Assembly (NCBI RefSeq): GCF_964204865.1 | Contig: NC_135258.1 | Coordinates: 11,647,001 to 11,711,000, forward strand | Direction of reading: 5' to 3' | DNA from: Styela clava | Taxonomy: Eukaryota; Chordata; Ascidiacea; Stolidobranchia; Styelidae | DNA: 64,000 nucleotides | Shown: positions 11,172-24,200 of the stretch, piece after piece | Position numbering within the stretch: the first letter of the stretch is position 1 | Layout: the number at the start of each line of letters is the position of its first letter | Program-made: the position numbers and the translations under genes | The notes under the pieces: model-generated | The model's database searches: none | What the model saw: only the letters and a program-made list of their open reading frames with translations | Told to the model about the DNA's origin: nothing

Positions 11172-11998
11172 TCCAAATTACACACAGAGGCACTTTTTAT
11201 TCTATAAAAACTTGGGAGTTTTCTTAACACGATTTCAACAATCATTTAACGTAATGGCGTTCTAAGCAAAATAGGACCGTGGAATTTTGCGTGTTGGAGG
11301 TAGCCCGCTCACGGTTTACTAACCTACATGATTTTCGTACTTACATGAGTCGTTTTTTTAGTCTTAACGACATCCAACATTCACGGGCACAATCGAAATA
11401 GCTGGTCACATACGTCCAATCAGTATTCAGTTCAATAATGTTTTTAGTAAGTTGTATATTCAAAAATCTTGGTTAAAAAATCCTTTTACATTTTACAAAA
11501 TATTTAATTGATAATATACCAAAATCATCAGGAAAACGCCGTTTTAAAATGCCATAAATATAACCTCAGTACATATGATTTTTATGATATGAGCAGATGC
11601 GTAATAATCGATGTTATTTAATCACTGTTGACACAAATCAGAGAAAATAGCTTGTTTATTTTTATTTCTTGTTTTGTAAACAAACGCATTTTCAGTATTA
11701 TGGTACTTGTTTGTACATTTTATTACATTTACATCTGTTACTTGAATATGGTGTTATGATTATTTTTGTTCCTCCGAGAAAGAGTTCAAGGCTGAACAAA
11801 GACTGAGTGCTTGAATTATTACTATAATAACTGAGTTCAGAGTACAATAAATTGAGTAAACAGTTAAATACAATACCTAAAGGTGTAAGAATAATTTATG
11901 ACAGGTTCGTTCGACCGCACATATTTGGCTTAAATAGCCTCCAATTTTGCTATAAATGTAATATTTCTTGGAATAATAATTTTGAGCCATTTATAAGA
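11172..11998. other. intergenic: convergent 3' ends of the 7TM gene and reelin
   Basis: No coding exon seen. It should hold the reelin 3' UTR, read on the minus strand. TTTATT, the reverse complement of AATAAA, occurs near 11656-11668, about 340 bases past the reelin stop, and is a candidate poly(A) signal. Confidence 0.4.
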
Positions 11999-12230
11999 CT
12001 ATGGTAATTCATCATCTGGTGGTACTCGTTCTTGCCCTGAAACCAATGAAGGTATTTCAATACTTTTTAAAGCTTGCACATCTGGGTGAGAATTAAAGTC
12101 TCCAGGTGATGCTTTCAAGTCTGTTGTTACTGATTTTCTTGGGATATTTGGAAAATTGATTTCTGAATTTTCTTGTTTTTTTCTCATTGCCCAGTAATCT
12201 ATCAAATGATGATGCCTTTGGTGTCGATTC
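11999..12230 (-). other. RELN: RELN exon 67: C-terminal tail
   Basis: The 232-base last exon encodes about 76 residues and ends VPPDDELP before a TAG stop at 11999-12001. The acceptor is TTTTTCATGCAG. The first few residues (MNRHQRHHH) are basic and could correspond to the start of the short vertebrate tail, but the rest is mixed and finally acidic. The vertebrate tail is about 32 residues, strongly basic and nearly invariant; the RRRRS-type run is absent. Confidence 0.85.
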
Positions 12231-15200
12231 CTGCATGAAAAACATTTGAATTAATGATGCCCAGGGATATGCATAGTACATTGTAAATTACAATGTATTT
12301 CAATCGAAGGCCAAGATTGATATTATAACAGATATTGGATCTCGAATTTAGATCTTTGGTCGTCTATTGATATTTTCTCAACATTAAAATTTCGTCGATC
12401 GTTTCATGTGGAAGATGCCAAGCTGCGTGACATTCAATATACTGATGACGAGAAGACGATTTTATAAAAGAAAAAACATGATTCTGTTTTAAGAGAATGG
12501 TCAATGTACACGTTGGTTAAGATGCTTCAAAGGCAATTATTTCAATATAGCACAGATATGCACAATGCACAAACTGTAACCTACACCTATTTATGTATCC
12601 AAAAACACGCAAACGTTTGAGAAACAAATGATATATACTCACATATTAATATCAACGTTGTCTAACGCCCACTGATCACGACCTTCCCCTCCATGGGTTG
12701 GTTGCCACCATCTTAATATTGTTGTTTGAGATTTGGCCTGAAAATGAAAAAAATATTACTGACTCACTGAAAGATGAGTTGCAAGTTATCCCGTGGGGAA
12801 AAAAATTATGTGTCAGGTTAATGCTAGACTCTGAACTCCTCGTTGTTATCAGGTGGTTCCGTAAATGCGTGAGACAGGAACTAGTGTGAGGTCGACTTCT
12901 GTCGAAACCATGAGGTGGTTTCAAGATTGAATTTTGCCATCCAGGAATTGAATTTTTGTATGTTTCAAAAATTCTTTTTGTGATTTCAAATTCTACAACA
13001 GATCGCTTAAATTCTAGTATAACAGAGTGAAGAGTTCTGAAAAAAACGTACCATTGCTGGTAATCTTAGTCCCACGCGACGTGGTATACCATAGTGAGCT
13101 GGTGAATGTTCTCTGAGAGTGTGCCATGTAACACCGTTGTTTGTAGTGAATTGCAGAACTATCATTGACATCGGTGTTCCATCATAAAATCCTCTATCTT
13201 CAACTCTACAATCTTTGTTTGGAATCACAGAACCAAACTGTAGAACATACTGAATTTGCCTGAAAAGTGAAGGTTGCAAAGCATCTTCTTAATTAAAAGG
13301 ATTGTTGAGATGGGATTTACTAATTAAAACAAAGAAATTCCACGAGCAATGAAAAGTGAACGGTTTACCTCATATTAACCCACTCACCATGCTCTTGTGA
13401 GGTCCATCTCTCTTGACACAATTTGCCTTTCTCCACAATCACTGAAATATGCGGATCGTGAGAATCCATAAGGTTTTAAAGGCCCACATCCACCAGCTGT
13501 TAACATTCCTCCAGATATATCTTTCCATAGTTTTTTGTTAATAAATTCTTCTTCAAAGTTATCAAGAAATATTGGAACAATATGACGACGTTTTGGACGA
13601 CTACAGTCTTTTCCTGTAGTGGAAAATTAAGAAAAAATTAGCAAGGTGTTTCATAAATGAAGATTAAGCAATTCACTATTATATAGTAATTCAACTAAAA
13701 CTCTTTTCATCATATCTCTTAATAAAGTTTTACGTCTGACACACTCCTAACGAGCATCGTTTGAACATAATGTATTGAAAATAACAAAAATCCTCTATTT
13801 TGGCTTAGTCGACCAAATCCCTCATATCTCATTACTAAACTTATACCAATATCTCTAATTGAGATCTTGTTTCGATCTTTATCAGTGATGTTGGTAGTGT
13901 AATTTGACACCTATATTTATTTCTACTTCTTGTAACAAAGTTCTATTAAATATTGTTAAATTTTATATAAATTTCTACATACCAGTATATCCATTATCAC
14001 AAATGCATTGTTGTGACTTCGTGCATTTTCCATGGCCTGAACAAAAACCAGGACAAGATTCTCCAATGTAAATGTCATCAATAGCCCATGAATGTAACTT
14101 AGATGCATTATCATCTTGAAACCAACGGAATTGGGTAGTTCTGAACAAGTTTAAAACAAATGTGAATTTCTGAGAAACTAATTTCCAGTTTAGATATCAA
14201 CAAATTTATCAACTTTGCCAGTTTTAGTTGTTAATAGAATTAAAAAGGCACAAACTTTTATGGCTTACCCAGAAGAAATATGATTGAGTGGAATAGTAAC
14301 TCTTCTCCAAATGTTTTTATATTCCAGTGTATATGTTGAAGCATCATGGAAAATATATGGCGGACATCTTGGTGAAGGATTATTTGAAGGGAAACATACA
14401 GGCTTAACCAGAATCCAGTTCTCACTACTGGAACATTATAAAAACAAATTCTTAAATTTGAATCAACCTCAAACTTCCAGATCTATCTGAGATACTGCTT
14501 TGTTATGAGATATGTATTATTTTGACAAATATAATCATATTTATGAATATCATTTTTAACCCCAAACTTTAATGTAACCTATTTACATTATCTATTTAAT
14601 GAAATAGTCAACAATATGCTATCATACAAAAAACAGATCATATCAAAAAGAACCCATCAGTCTTTACAAATGGTACTATCGCAACTTAGACATTAAAAAA
14701 CCCTGGACAAAATACACACAGCTCACTTCACTTTTTTGTATATCAAGATTAAAAATGGGAATGGGATTAGAATTCTATCAATTCATATTTGTATTCTCAA
14801 AATTTGAATGAAATATTGATAAATATACTTTTGTGTATTATATTTTAATATTATCATAAACATTTTGTTTACCTTGGGTCCTCTCGATACTCTAATTTTA
14901 TTGGAAAATGTTGTGAGCATGCATGGACATCAGTGCATCCAACTTTAATCTGAAAGAAAAATATTTAAAAACTCTTCCCTCACAGCTTAATTTAGGTAAA
15001 GAAGTGATTGCTCCCTTTTCTGCAATATAAAATATTTCGTTTCAAATATGAATTAAATACTTTAACCACACCAGCATACCTTGAATTGCAGTAGATGACC
15101 TGGAGTAACAATTAACTGCCTGGTAGTTAAACTTTGTTTCATGAATAATCCATGAGTGCCATGCCACATCATGTGACTTGTATTATCACCAGAGCATTGT

Positions 15201-18200
15201 CCAATTCCGATTCTTCCATTTGGATAAAACTCAAACTCTTGCTCATCAAGAGAACCTAATAAGATAGTTTTGTAGTGAAGTTAACAATTGAACTGATGAA
15301 GCATCATGTTAGCAACAAAATAATGCTCATACCGAGCATATATGGATATGAAGGACGAAAAGAAGTGTTACAGCTATCCAATCTTTCACAAGACTGGTAT
15401 ACTACTGCGGTCTTCATGACTTTGGCTGACGATCATATCGCAAAGATTTCTGAAAGCCGAACCGCCACAAGTTACGAAACTTTCAATTTTGATGACATCA
15501 TCACACATAAAAACGAATCCTATAGAGCCCACAGGCCACAGAAATTAGGAAAGTAAAAGCTTTCTACCGACAACAACAAACTTTAACCACTGGAAATTTG
15601 AAAGCAATTGATCCAGTAGTTGAAAAGCAAAGCCAACTTTTCACAACAATGAACTAAAAAAGATTAACAAGATCAACAACAAAGTAATAATATAACGTTC
15701 CATGGGTTCACTTCGTGTCCAATAAGGGCTGGTCATAAACCTGACTTTTATACACAATAAATGCAATCTAGTATCAAGAGCCAAGTTTCTTTTTTGTTAT
15801 TTCTTTCTAAATTTGTATAACAGAACTGAAACATAAACTCTTTTTATCCATATGTGTGAATTTCATACAAATTTGTCAAGGTTTTCTATAATATTGCATG
15901 GTGCTAGAAAGAATAACTTCAATTTACCACGACTGCCATGTCCATCATGATGTACTTCAAATCCATTTTCAAATGAGTATGAATTAATTTCATGACCTCC
16001 GATGTAAACATTATCAATTGCCCAGCCTGCTCGTTCTCCACCCATTTCTGCTAAACCTAGAAAATTTTACAACAATTTTTCACTTTTATAATTCCTCATG
16101 AATAACAAGGTATATTATATATTCTTGTATTTCAACGGATACATCTAATTATGTTTCAAGAATGAATTATACAAATGTTATAAAGACAATTGCATTAAAA
16201 TATGAATGATTTTCATACTTAGGTATTTACTAAAAGAAAGATCACATTCAATCACTCAAAAGAGTGAAAACCCACTCAAAAGTTGTAAGAAGCAAAGATG
16301 AGAGATGCTTAATCTGCTCAGTAGGTCAGAAGAGAAAAGTCACTGTAAAAAAACATTTATTATTCGTGAGCATAGTTAAAATACCTGTAATTTGGTTTAT
16401 GGTAAATGGTTGCCACCATCTCATCCTTGTTGCATTCGTCTTGGCATTTAAAGGCAAACTAACATATTCATGAGTTGAGTTGGAAAATGATGTGTAATCT
16501 AGTTCATGTAGCATTTCCCATGTAATTCCTGTGATGAAATTAATATTCTGTAGTGCAAATGTGCAATACAGTGATATTTTTAATAACACTACAATAGAGC
16601 TGTATTTCAGGAGCCAAACAAATACATTACGGTGCATTCACTACTCAACATGAGCAGAAATTGTTCGGATACAAATTTAACAAAGCATTGTTGTGCACAC
16701 AGTGCTCTGATCATACGATTTTACCTCCATCAGTTGAATATTGCAGTAACAAACCATCTTCTCTTCTTTTAGCTGGCAAACAAGTGTGTGAACCATGTCC
16801 AATGATGGCATTATGTTGTACAAATCTAAATATTGAATGGACAGTATCTAGTTCTGTCAAATTAGCAATATAAAATGAAATGACAAGCGAGAAAAGATAC
16901 GTATGATTATCACCCCCAGAAAGTTTTTCAGATTACTCTTCCAACAATGAATCTGTGATTGTATGAATAATAGAATCAGTGTATTAACATCTTCAAATTG
17001 GTTTATATACTAATTCTAATCGGCGGCCAATGACTGTCAACAATCTGACTTTGTGTGATAAAATAAACAAATTGATAATGATAATTTAACTAACGTAGCA
17101 TCTCTCAAGTCAAGATCTTCAGTTTCAGCTTGTCGCGGTCCAACACCTTTGAATCCCATAGATTTTCCATCAACTAACACTCCACAATGTGTATCCATAA
17201 TATGAGGTTCAATTGTTAACCAGTTACCAATGTGATCTCCAGCATTGAAATCATCTTTCAGATATTTCTACGTAAAAAAGTTTTGTCAAAATAGGCAAAG
17301 GCACATGCATTGATACATTACAATGTACTACATTTTACATAAAAAGTAGGAAAAGATCAATCACATAAGCCTGGTGCAGATAGTTATGCAATTAACTTTC
17401 ATCACTGAATGGAAATATTACAGATTGAGACAAATTTTTAAGATGTATTCTTTCCTCTGAACTGTATTTAAAATTTGAGATTTGAAAAGTTAATATTTTG
17501 TTACCCATAACTTTTCAAGATACGGTAAATATTTGTTAAAAAATGAACAAAATTCTAAATTTATCACAAAAGATGCGAATGAATAAAATTAAATCTCACA
17601 TGGTTTCTGTCAATATTTAGGTAACAATTGGGTCTTTCATATCCAAGGTCACATAAACATCTTCTCAGATCATAGTTAACTTTTCCAGTCTTAAACATAT
17701 CATCCTGCGGAACTCCAACGCAATCACCATGACCTGAACATGCATCTGGACATGAAGGTCCAATAAAAAGACGATCAAGTGCCCATTTTACATCAGATTC
17801 CTCTTGATGAAATCTGAATCTGACAGGTCTGAAAAAATAAAATCGTATTCATCGGTAATTTATTCTCTGGTTACAACAATCTTGTAAGATGGAATGACGA
17901 TACATTGATATTGTGAACATAAAAACACTTACTGGTCATATAAAGATGACGGTATCCATATAGTTTTTCTCCTCCAATCCTTACTTATAAAATGAGCTGA
18001 TGGTTGCTCCATTTTCTTTCCAAAACAATCACGATCAGAAGGAATGCATTGTGGAACCAAGTATTGCCAAGTATCACCAAAATCAGTTGAATATTGAACG
18101 TGAACTGGTTGATGATTCTTTTGTACATTTTCACACAGAACCACAATCTTGAATGTGAATGTTTTCATTAAAAAATGGGAAAGATATAAATATGATGTAA

Positions 18201-21200
18201 AGTCAGATATTAAATTATGATAACTCAAGTCAAAGTAAGATGTAAATACATATATCAAGTATTTCTGAAATAGCTATTTGTTAGCAATATGACTTGAAAA
18301 TGCTATGATTAAAAAATCATCTTATCAAGAAAATTAGATCTTGTTGATACAATGTCAAACAGGTTGAAATAAACTTTAGAAGAGAACTACACGAAACCAA
18401 AATGATCAGATATGAACTTGACACATTTATATCAATTCAATCAATAGCTCCACAATATGTATTCTCCGGCTATGGATATTAAATATTTTTGTACACAGAC
18501 TGATCACATAATTTCCAACTGAATATACTTTGGAAATGAGCATTATTGGAGTTAACCACAGTGACAATTTTTTAAAACACTACTTACTGTATATTGCATC
18601 ATGAAACCTTCTTCAGGAAAGAAGTCCTTTGTACTAACTGTAGTGTCCAGACCTGGTACTGTTCCAGCTAATATTACATTATCTCTTCCACAGAAACTAT
18701 TTGGCTGAGTGTTATCATAAAATTGCCACATGTCTTTGTCACCTCTATCAACTAAGTTAAAATATTTATTTGTTTATATAAAGAAATTATTTGTTCGACT
18801 AAAAACCTTTTATACATCATTTTTGCGCCTTCATTTCAAACAAGGCTGTATACAAGCTGCCACTAATATGTGAAAACTACTAGTTTTTTGAAGGATTAAA
18901 TTCATTCTGATCTAGTATTGCCAATTTATTACATTCTGGGTGAGGTGTTGTGCATTATTTATTATTTATGCCCACTCACGATTACTCATAGGTATAGCCA
19001 ACTAGGTCATGGGCAGAGAATATGTTTATCGATAAATTATTTAACAAAAACAAACTTACACCACAGTCCTGCAGGCCCAATGTTTTCTACTACATTGAAA
19101 TCATCACTCAGCATGACCCTAAACAATGATGATACTTCGTTTTAACCCAGCACAGTAAAAAAAATGACACATGCAAAAAATGTGTATTTATTCCTGAGAT
19201 CAAATACAAAAAAGAACATGCGAAATAAACAAAACATGCAAAAACAAATCCATAATATTTCTGAAAGAAAATGTGTGCATTATATTGAAAGAAATTAGGG
19301 AAACTCCCATATATAGAAACATTATGGCAACAAAACAAATAAAAAAAGTCAAAGTGAAAAATTTATTGTCTAGATATTCCTGAAATGAACAGAATTGAAA
19401 AAAAAAATTCATTCTTAATTGAGAAACATTTTGATCATAAAAACAAAAATTCATGCACAATAGATAACAAATATAAAGCAAGGTCAAGCACTAAATGAGA
19501 ATAAGTCTGTATTTTATTGAATGATAAATTATTCCAGTCACAATAGAACTTACTCTTCTCTTTTCCCACCAATTAATAGATTATCAATTGACCAATCTTC
19601 ATGGTTGAGACCAGAATGTTTTGGCTGCCACCATCGGAATTGTGTACCAACTGCTTTTGCTGCCTCGGGTAACAGAATGTTTATAAAGCTGAATCAATAG
19701 GTTGAATTTAATTCATATGGAAACTATTTAAAACAATGAAAGTAAAAAAGAAACTGAAAATAATTTAGACAACTTTACACTAGTAATTAATAAGGTACAT
19801 AGATAATATGAGCATAAAATAAAAAATGATGTGTCAAATTACTAAAAACATTATACCTGTTCTACTAGAAAGAAATTTCATAATAAAATTTTCTGGCCTA
19901 TGTTGATCAAAAATCTTTTCTAATGTCGTTAGTAAAATATTATTATCCTTATATTAATTATAGCATGAATATTATATCTTTAATATACCTGGGTTTATTA
20001 TGATTTTTGAAATAGAGTTCTGCAAGATTGTGCCAGACTGCTCCTCCATTTGTTGTGTAATCAACTAAAATACCATTGTTTCTTTCTTTCGGCAGAATGT
20101 TTGAACAACCAGTGCGATACATGAATTGTACAAAATCAGCTTTTGTTGTATTCAATTGTATTGTTTCAAGCAATCTACTGCAACCCTAAACAATCAATGG
20201 CTCAAAATCATTATTGCGCAATTACGATTAGGCCTGTTATATTTTGAGGTATGATAATAAAAAACTATTAATAATAAAATCGTTTTTTTTTTTCATTTTG
20301 ATGTTTCTAATAGAAGTAGTTCAAAAAAGTTTTATTTTACCAGCTCTGTACAAGGAGGGAAGAAAACTGTAACGACCAAAAAGGAAATTCCATGTTACCC
20401 CAAAAAAGTGAAGTGAAGTATCATATCCAACTTCTCCGCATACTTCATCAATTTTAGCTCCAACTACTTTCGAAAACATAGACAATTTAGATTTCGAAAT
20501 AAATATTTCTTTCAATTCTTTAGGCATCTGTTTGGTAGAAGTTTCACACATATGACCGGTCCATCCACTATCACAGCTAAAATTGAACATTAATTCACTT
20601 TATACCTTAATTTTCAATTTATGAAACCTGGCTAGGATTAGCTGGGACAGTCACAATTTTGACAAGCTATCCCAGCGTCCTGCCCAGTAGACTTAAATGT
20701 CCCGGTCATGCAGTATGACAGTCATAATTAGTTTTTTATTCAATATCAATAAAAACTTTTTTTTTTTTGGTTTGTTAGAAGTCCATTTTTCACTGATTTG
20801 AGACTCACTGAGAACTACCATATTGTTATGTCATAATTATTATATGTTTAATATGTCAATTTATCATCCAACATTAACTGTACTGTCGTTAAATAACTGT
20901 AATCGGCGAAAAGAATGGGCATGTTTTCCAATGATTTGAATATTAATACCATCTATACGAGTTGATATTACTAAGCTTAAGAAAAATCTTTTTCTATCAC
21001 TTTACACAATAGAACAAACAATGCTCCTCATTAGAAAAATTGTATAATCTTCAATTCATCTTTTCCCTATGAAAATTTTCTCCTACTTTTCCATTTATCA
21101 AAAATTGATTGAAATAAATCTACATAAACATACATGCATCTGGAATGATGACAATGACCATGTCCACTGCAAGCTCCTGGACATTCAACTCCTCCTATAT

Positions 21201-24200
21201 ACACATTATCGATCGACAATAGTTTTGAATCTGCTTTCATCCTTTGCAACCATCTAAATCTTGTTGATGGAGACCATGCATGCTCTGAAATAATGTTGCA
21301 ATGTTTATTCAATTGTTTATTGTTATGTTAATTTCGAACATGTACAGACACATTTAGTGGAACCTAATTTAGTTGAACATGATACAACCGGTGAGTAAAA
21401 ATACATTATGGAAATATGACGAGCAAAATTCTGCAATTATCACAGAGATAATACAAAAAGCGGTTTCATATTTGGCAGATTTCAACAAGTTCAGTGGTAT
21501 GCAATATTATATAGCATAATCAGTGATTTCCCCCACATCCCCCTACAGGGGTAAACTCCCACCCCACCTAATCTTGAGGTGTGACACCAAACTCTAGATT
21601 TCTAACTCGAATATAATTTCATTCGAATACCCAGAAGAATATACCAGTGCAGATGGCCAGTCAGATACATAAAACATTTTAAAATTTTATAAGTTTCAAA
21701 TATTTTAATCGCTGATAGGAAAATATTAACCACCCCCTAAATTTAGGAACTCCATCCCCTGAATTGGGAAGCTGGAGAGCATACTAGGCGTAATTCGAAG
21801 GGTTTTACAGCGTGATACATTGAAAAGCACTGCATCCACATATAAAAGTGATGATTTTATACAATATTCAGCATATTTTAGTACTACACTGTAATGACCA
21901 TACCCATCACAAACATTTCAGACATTAATTAAACCCGAATTAAAACTTAAAAACAAACTGAATAACCAAGAAATGCGCTAACCTATTACATATGTACTAA
22001 CCAGGGATGGGAACAATGATTCTATTTCTATTCTCATCACTATCAGTAGCTGGATAAACATCAGAAAAATAAGAACTCCCTTGGTAGAAATAGGTGCATT
22101 CTGCATTGTTTGGATAACATGGTGGAACTAGTTGGAGCCATGTTTTACCTAAATCTATCGAATACTGCAACTCAATACCTGAAATGTATACAGAATGTAG
22201 AATCAGTAGTATCTAGATTGAATTTTAGTTTATTATTAAAATATAATAATAAATATGACTGGATAATGATAATTGTATTTTTTTCAACCTTCTTTTATGT
22301 AATGTTCCTATAAATAACTTGAAATTACAATACAAATGGTCAGTAGCATTTATAGTACAGACATATAGACCTATATTTATACCATTAAAATGTCCAGGAT
22401 GTCAATAAAATCTAGTAGAAAATTTCAAATTGTAAAAATTGATAAATATAATTGAGCATTATATTTAATTACCTAAATAAAATTCAAATTAATTTTAAAA
22501 TAAAAAAAAATTGATATTGAACAAACTAATTAATAATGACATTAGAACTTTCGATAAGATCTTACTTTCACAGTGATTGGATACAACTGGACAATTCATC
22601 TTTAAATTGAAACTGACAAAACTTCCTTGACCAACATGAACCCCATTTGTTGTAATGAAATTTGTATCACAATCTCTTCTATCAGTTCCGCTACTTCCAA
22701 TTTCGACAAGGTCACATTTCGTTTTGTTAGAAGAAGATGATTTACAGCAACTGGTTCCAACGCTTGGCTGTATTTCTGATCCTGACATCTCAATCCAGTT
22801 GAAAGGAATGTAACTGAACGCAAAAGGTATGTTTCACATTTTGCACTATTTCAATAGCAATGGCTTGCTTACTCACGATTGATAAAATTTAAAATCTACA
22901 GAAATTACAGATATAGTACTAAAACAAAACAATAAGAGCAAAATTTTTACAGGCAAACATGTGGTTCCAAATATGTACCGGTACATCTAGTGATAAAATA
23001 TTATCAGCATATACCAGGTTTGAAAACTATATCACTAACCTGCTAAAATCATCATCAATTTTCCTGTGGTGGTAACCAACGACAATGTTGTCAATTATAA
23101 AACCAAATTCATTTCCATTACTCAACATAGGTTGCCACCATCTCAATCTTGTTGCATTTGATCTTGCTCCTTCAGGTGCTTTTAGGACAACATTTTGAGT
23201 CTAGATTGACAATAAATCATATAATTATTAGAATACATTACAAAAAATAAACAATATAAGATGAATTGTAATTTGAACAAAGAAAAAGTTGAATATTCAA
23301 ATCAAATACTATCCTGAACTTTTGAAATTCATTCTATATCTGTAATTAATCTCAACAAAATTGCAGTTCTAAATTTTTATATTTTGCACTAATTGAGTTT
23401 GAAATGAACCTGCTGACTTTTTTGATGTTTTTATAATTTAGAAGTCTTGAAGATGTGGTTTAGATACCTATACTTTCTGAAACTTCATTTTTTAATTAAT
23501 TGTATGTAAGTTTTTATTTAGTTCAAATTTACTTCAAAATTATGGACGTAATAAAACCATAAATTATGATACCTCATTAATTTTTGCTGATAAAAATGGA
23601 AAACCTTCCAACTTTATCCATGTTATTCCACCATCAGTTGAGTATTGCAGATAAATGTATTCAGTTACTGGATGAATTTCCGCTATTTGTTCTGATATCA
23701 TGAAAACATTATTCATTATGACAGACATCATTTGAGTGAGACAAAATTTCGAGCGAAAGGACAAAAATAAACACTAATTCGATCATATCAGCAGTTTTTG
23801 AATTTATTTTATTTGGAAAAAACTTGTTTTGAACCTTTTTGTCAGAAAATATTATGATTGATTCATGAATGGAAGTAATATAATATATGATTTGCCGAAA
23901 AGTTCTCCCGCTGTGCCTTGAAAGAGCATTATGACATCAAATTTGACCAATGCATTAGGTTTTAGTAATCTGACATAATTTTTTGTAAATTCCCTGTCAA
24001 CGGTCTTAAATACACTATTACCTGTAGATTATTCAACTCCCTTATTATAAATGCCCTGTACTATAAGTAAAACTTAGGAATGAAGTCCATCCAGACAAAA
24101 TACCTGAATTTCTCCCATTTATTGTATCCTCTTTGGATTCGTGAGTAAAGATCATGTAAAACTGGATGAACCTATAAAACATAAATACAATTGATGAATT

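Noticed and set aside
12676-12924. Short frames on both strands around the penultimate reelin exon
   Set aside because: Shadows of exon 66 in other frames or strands.
15275-15556. 93-codon plus-strand frame
   Set aside because: It lies within a reelin intron and inside an interspersed repeat also found near 31300, with no domain and no splice support.
22602-22823. 73-codon minus-strand frame overlapping reelin exon 46
   Set aside because: The other frame (with [14 protein letters not shown]) joins in phase to exons 45 and 47 and fits the repeat; this one does not.
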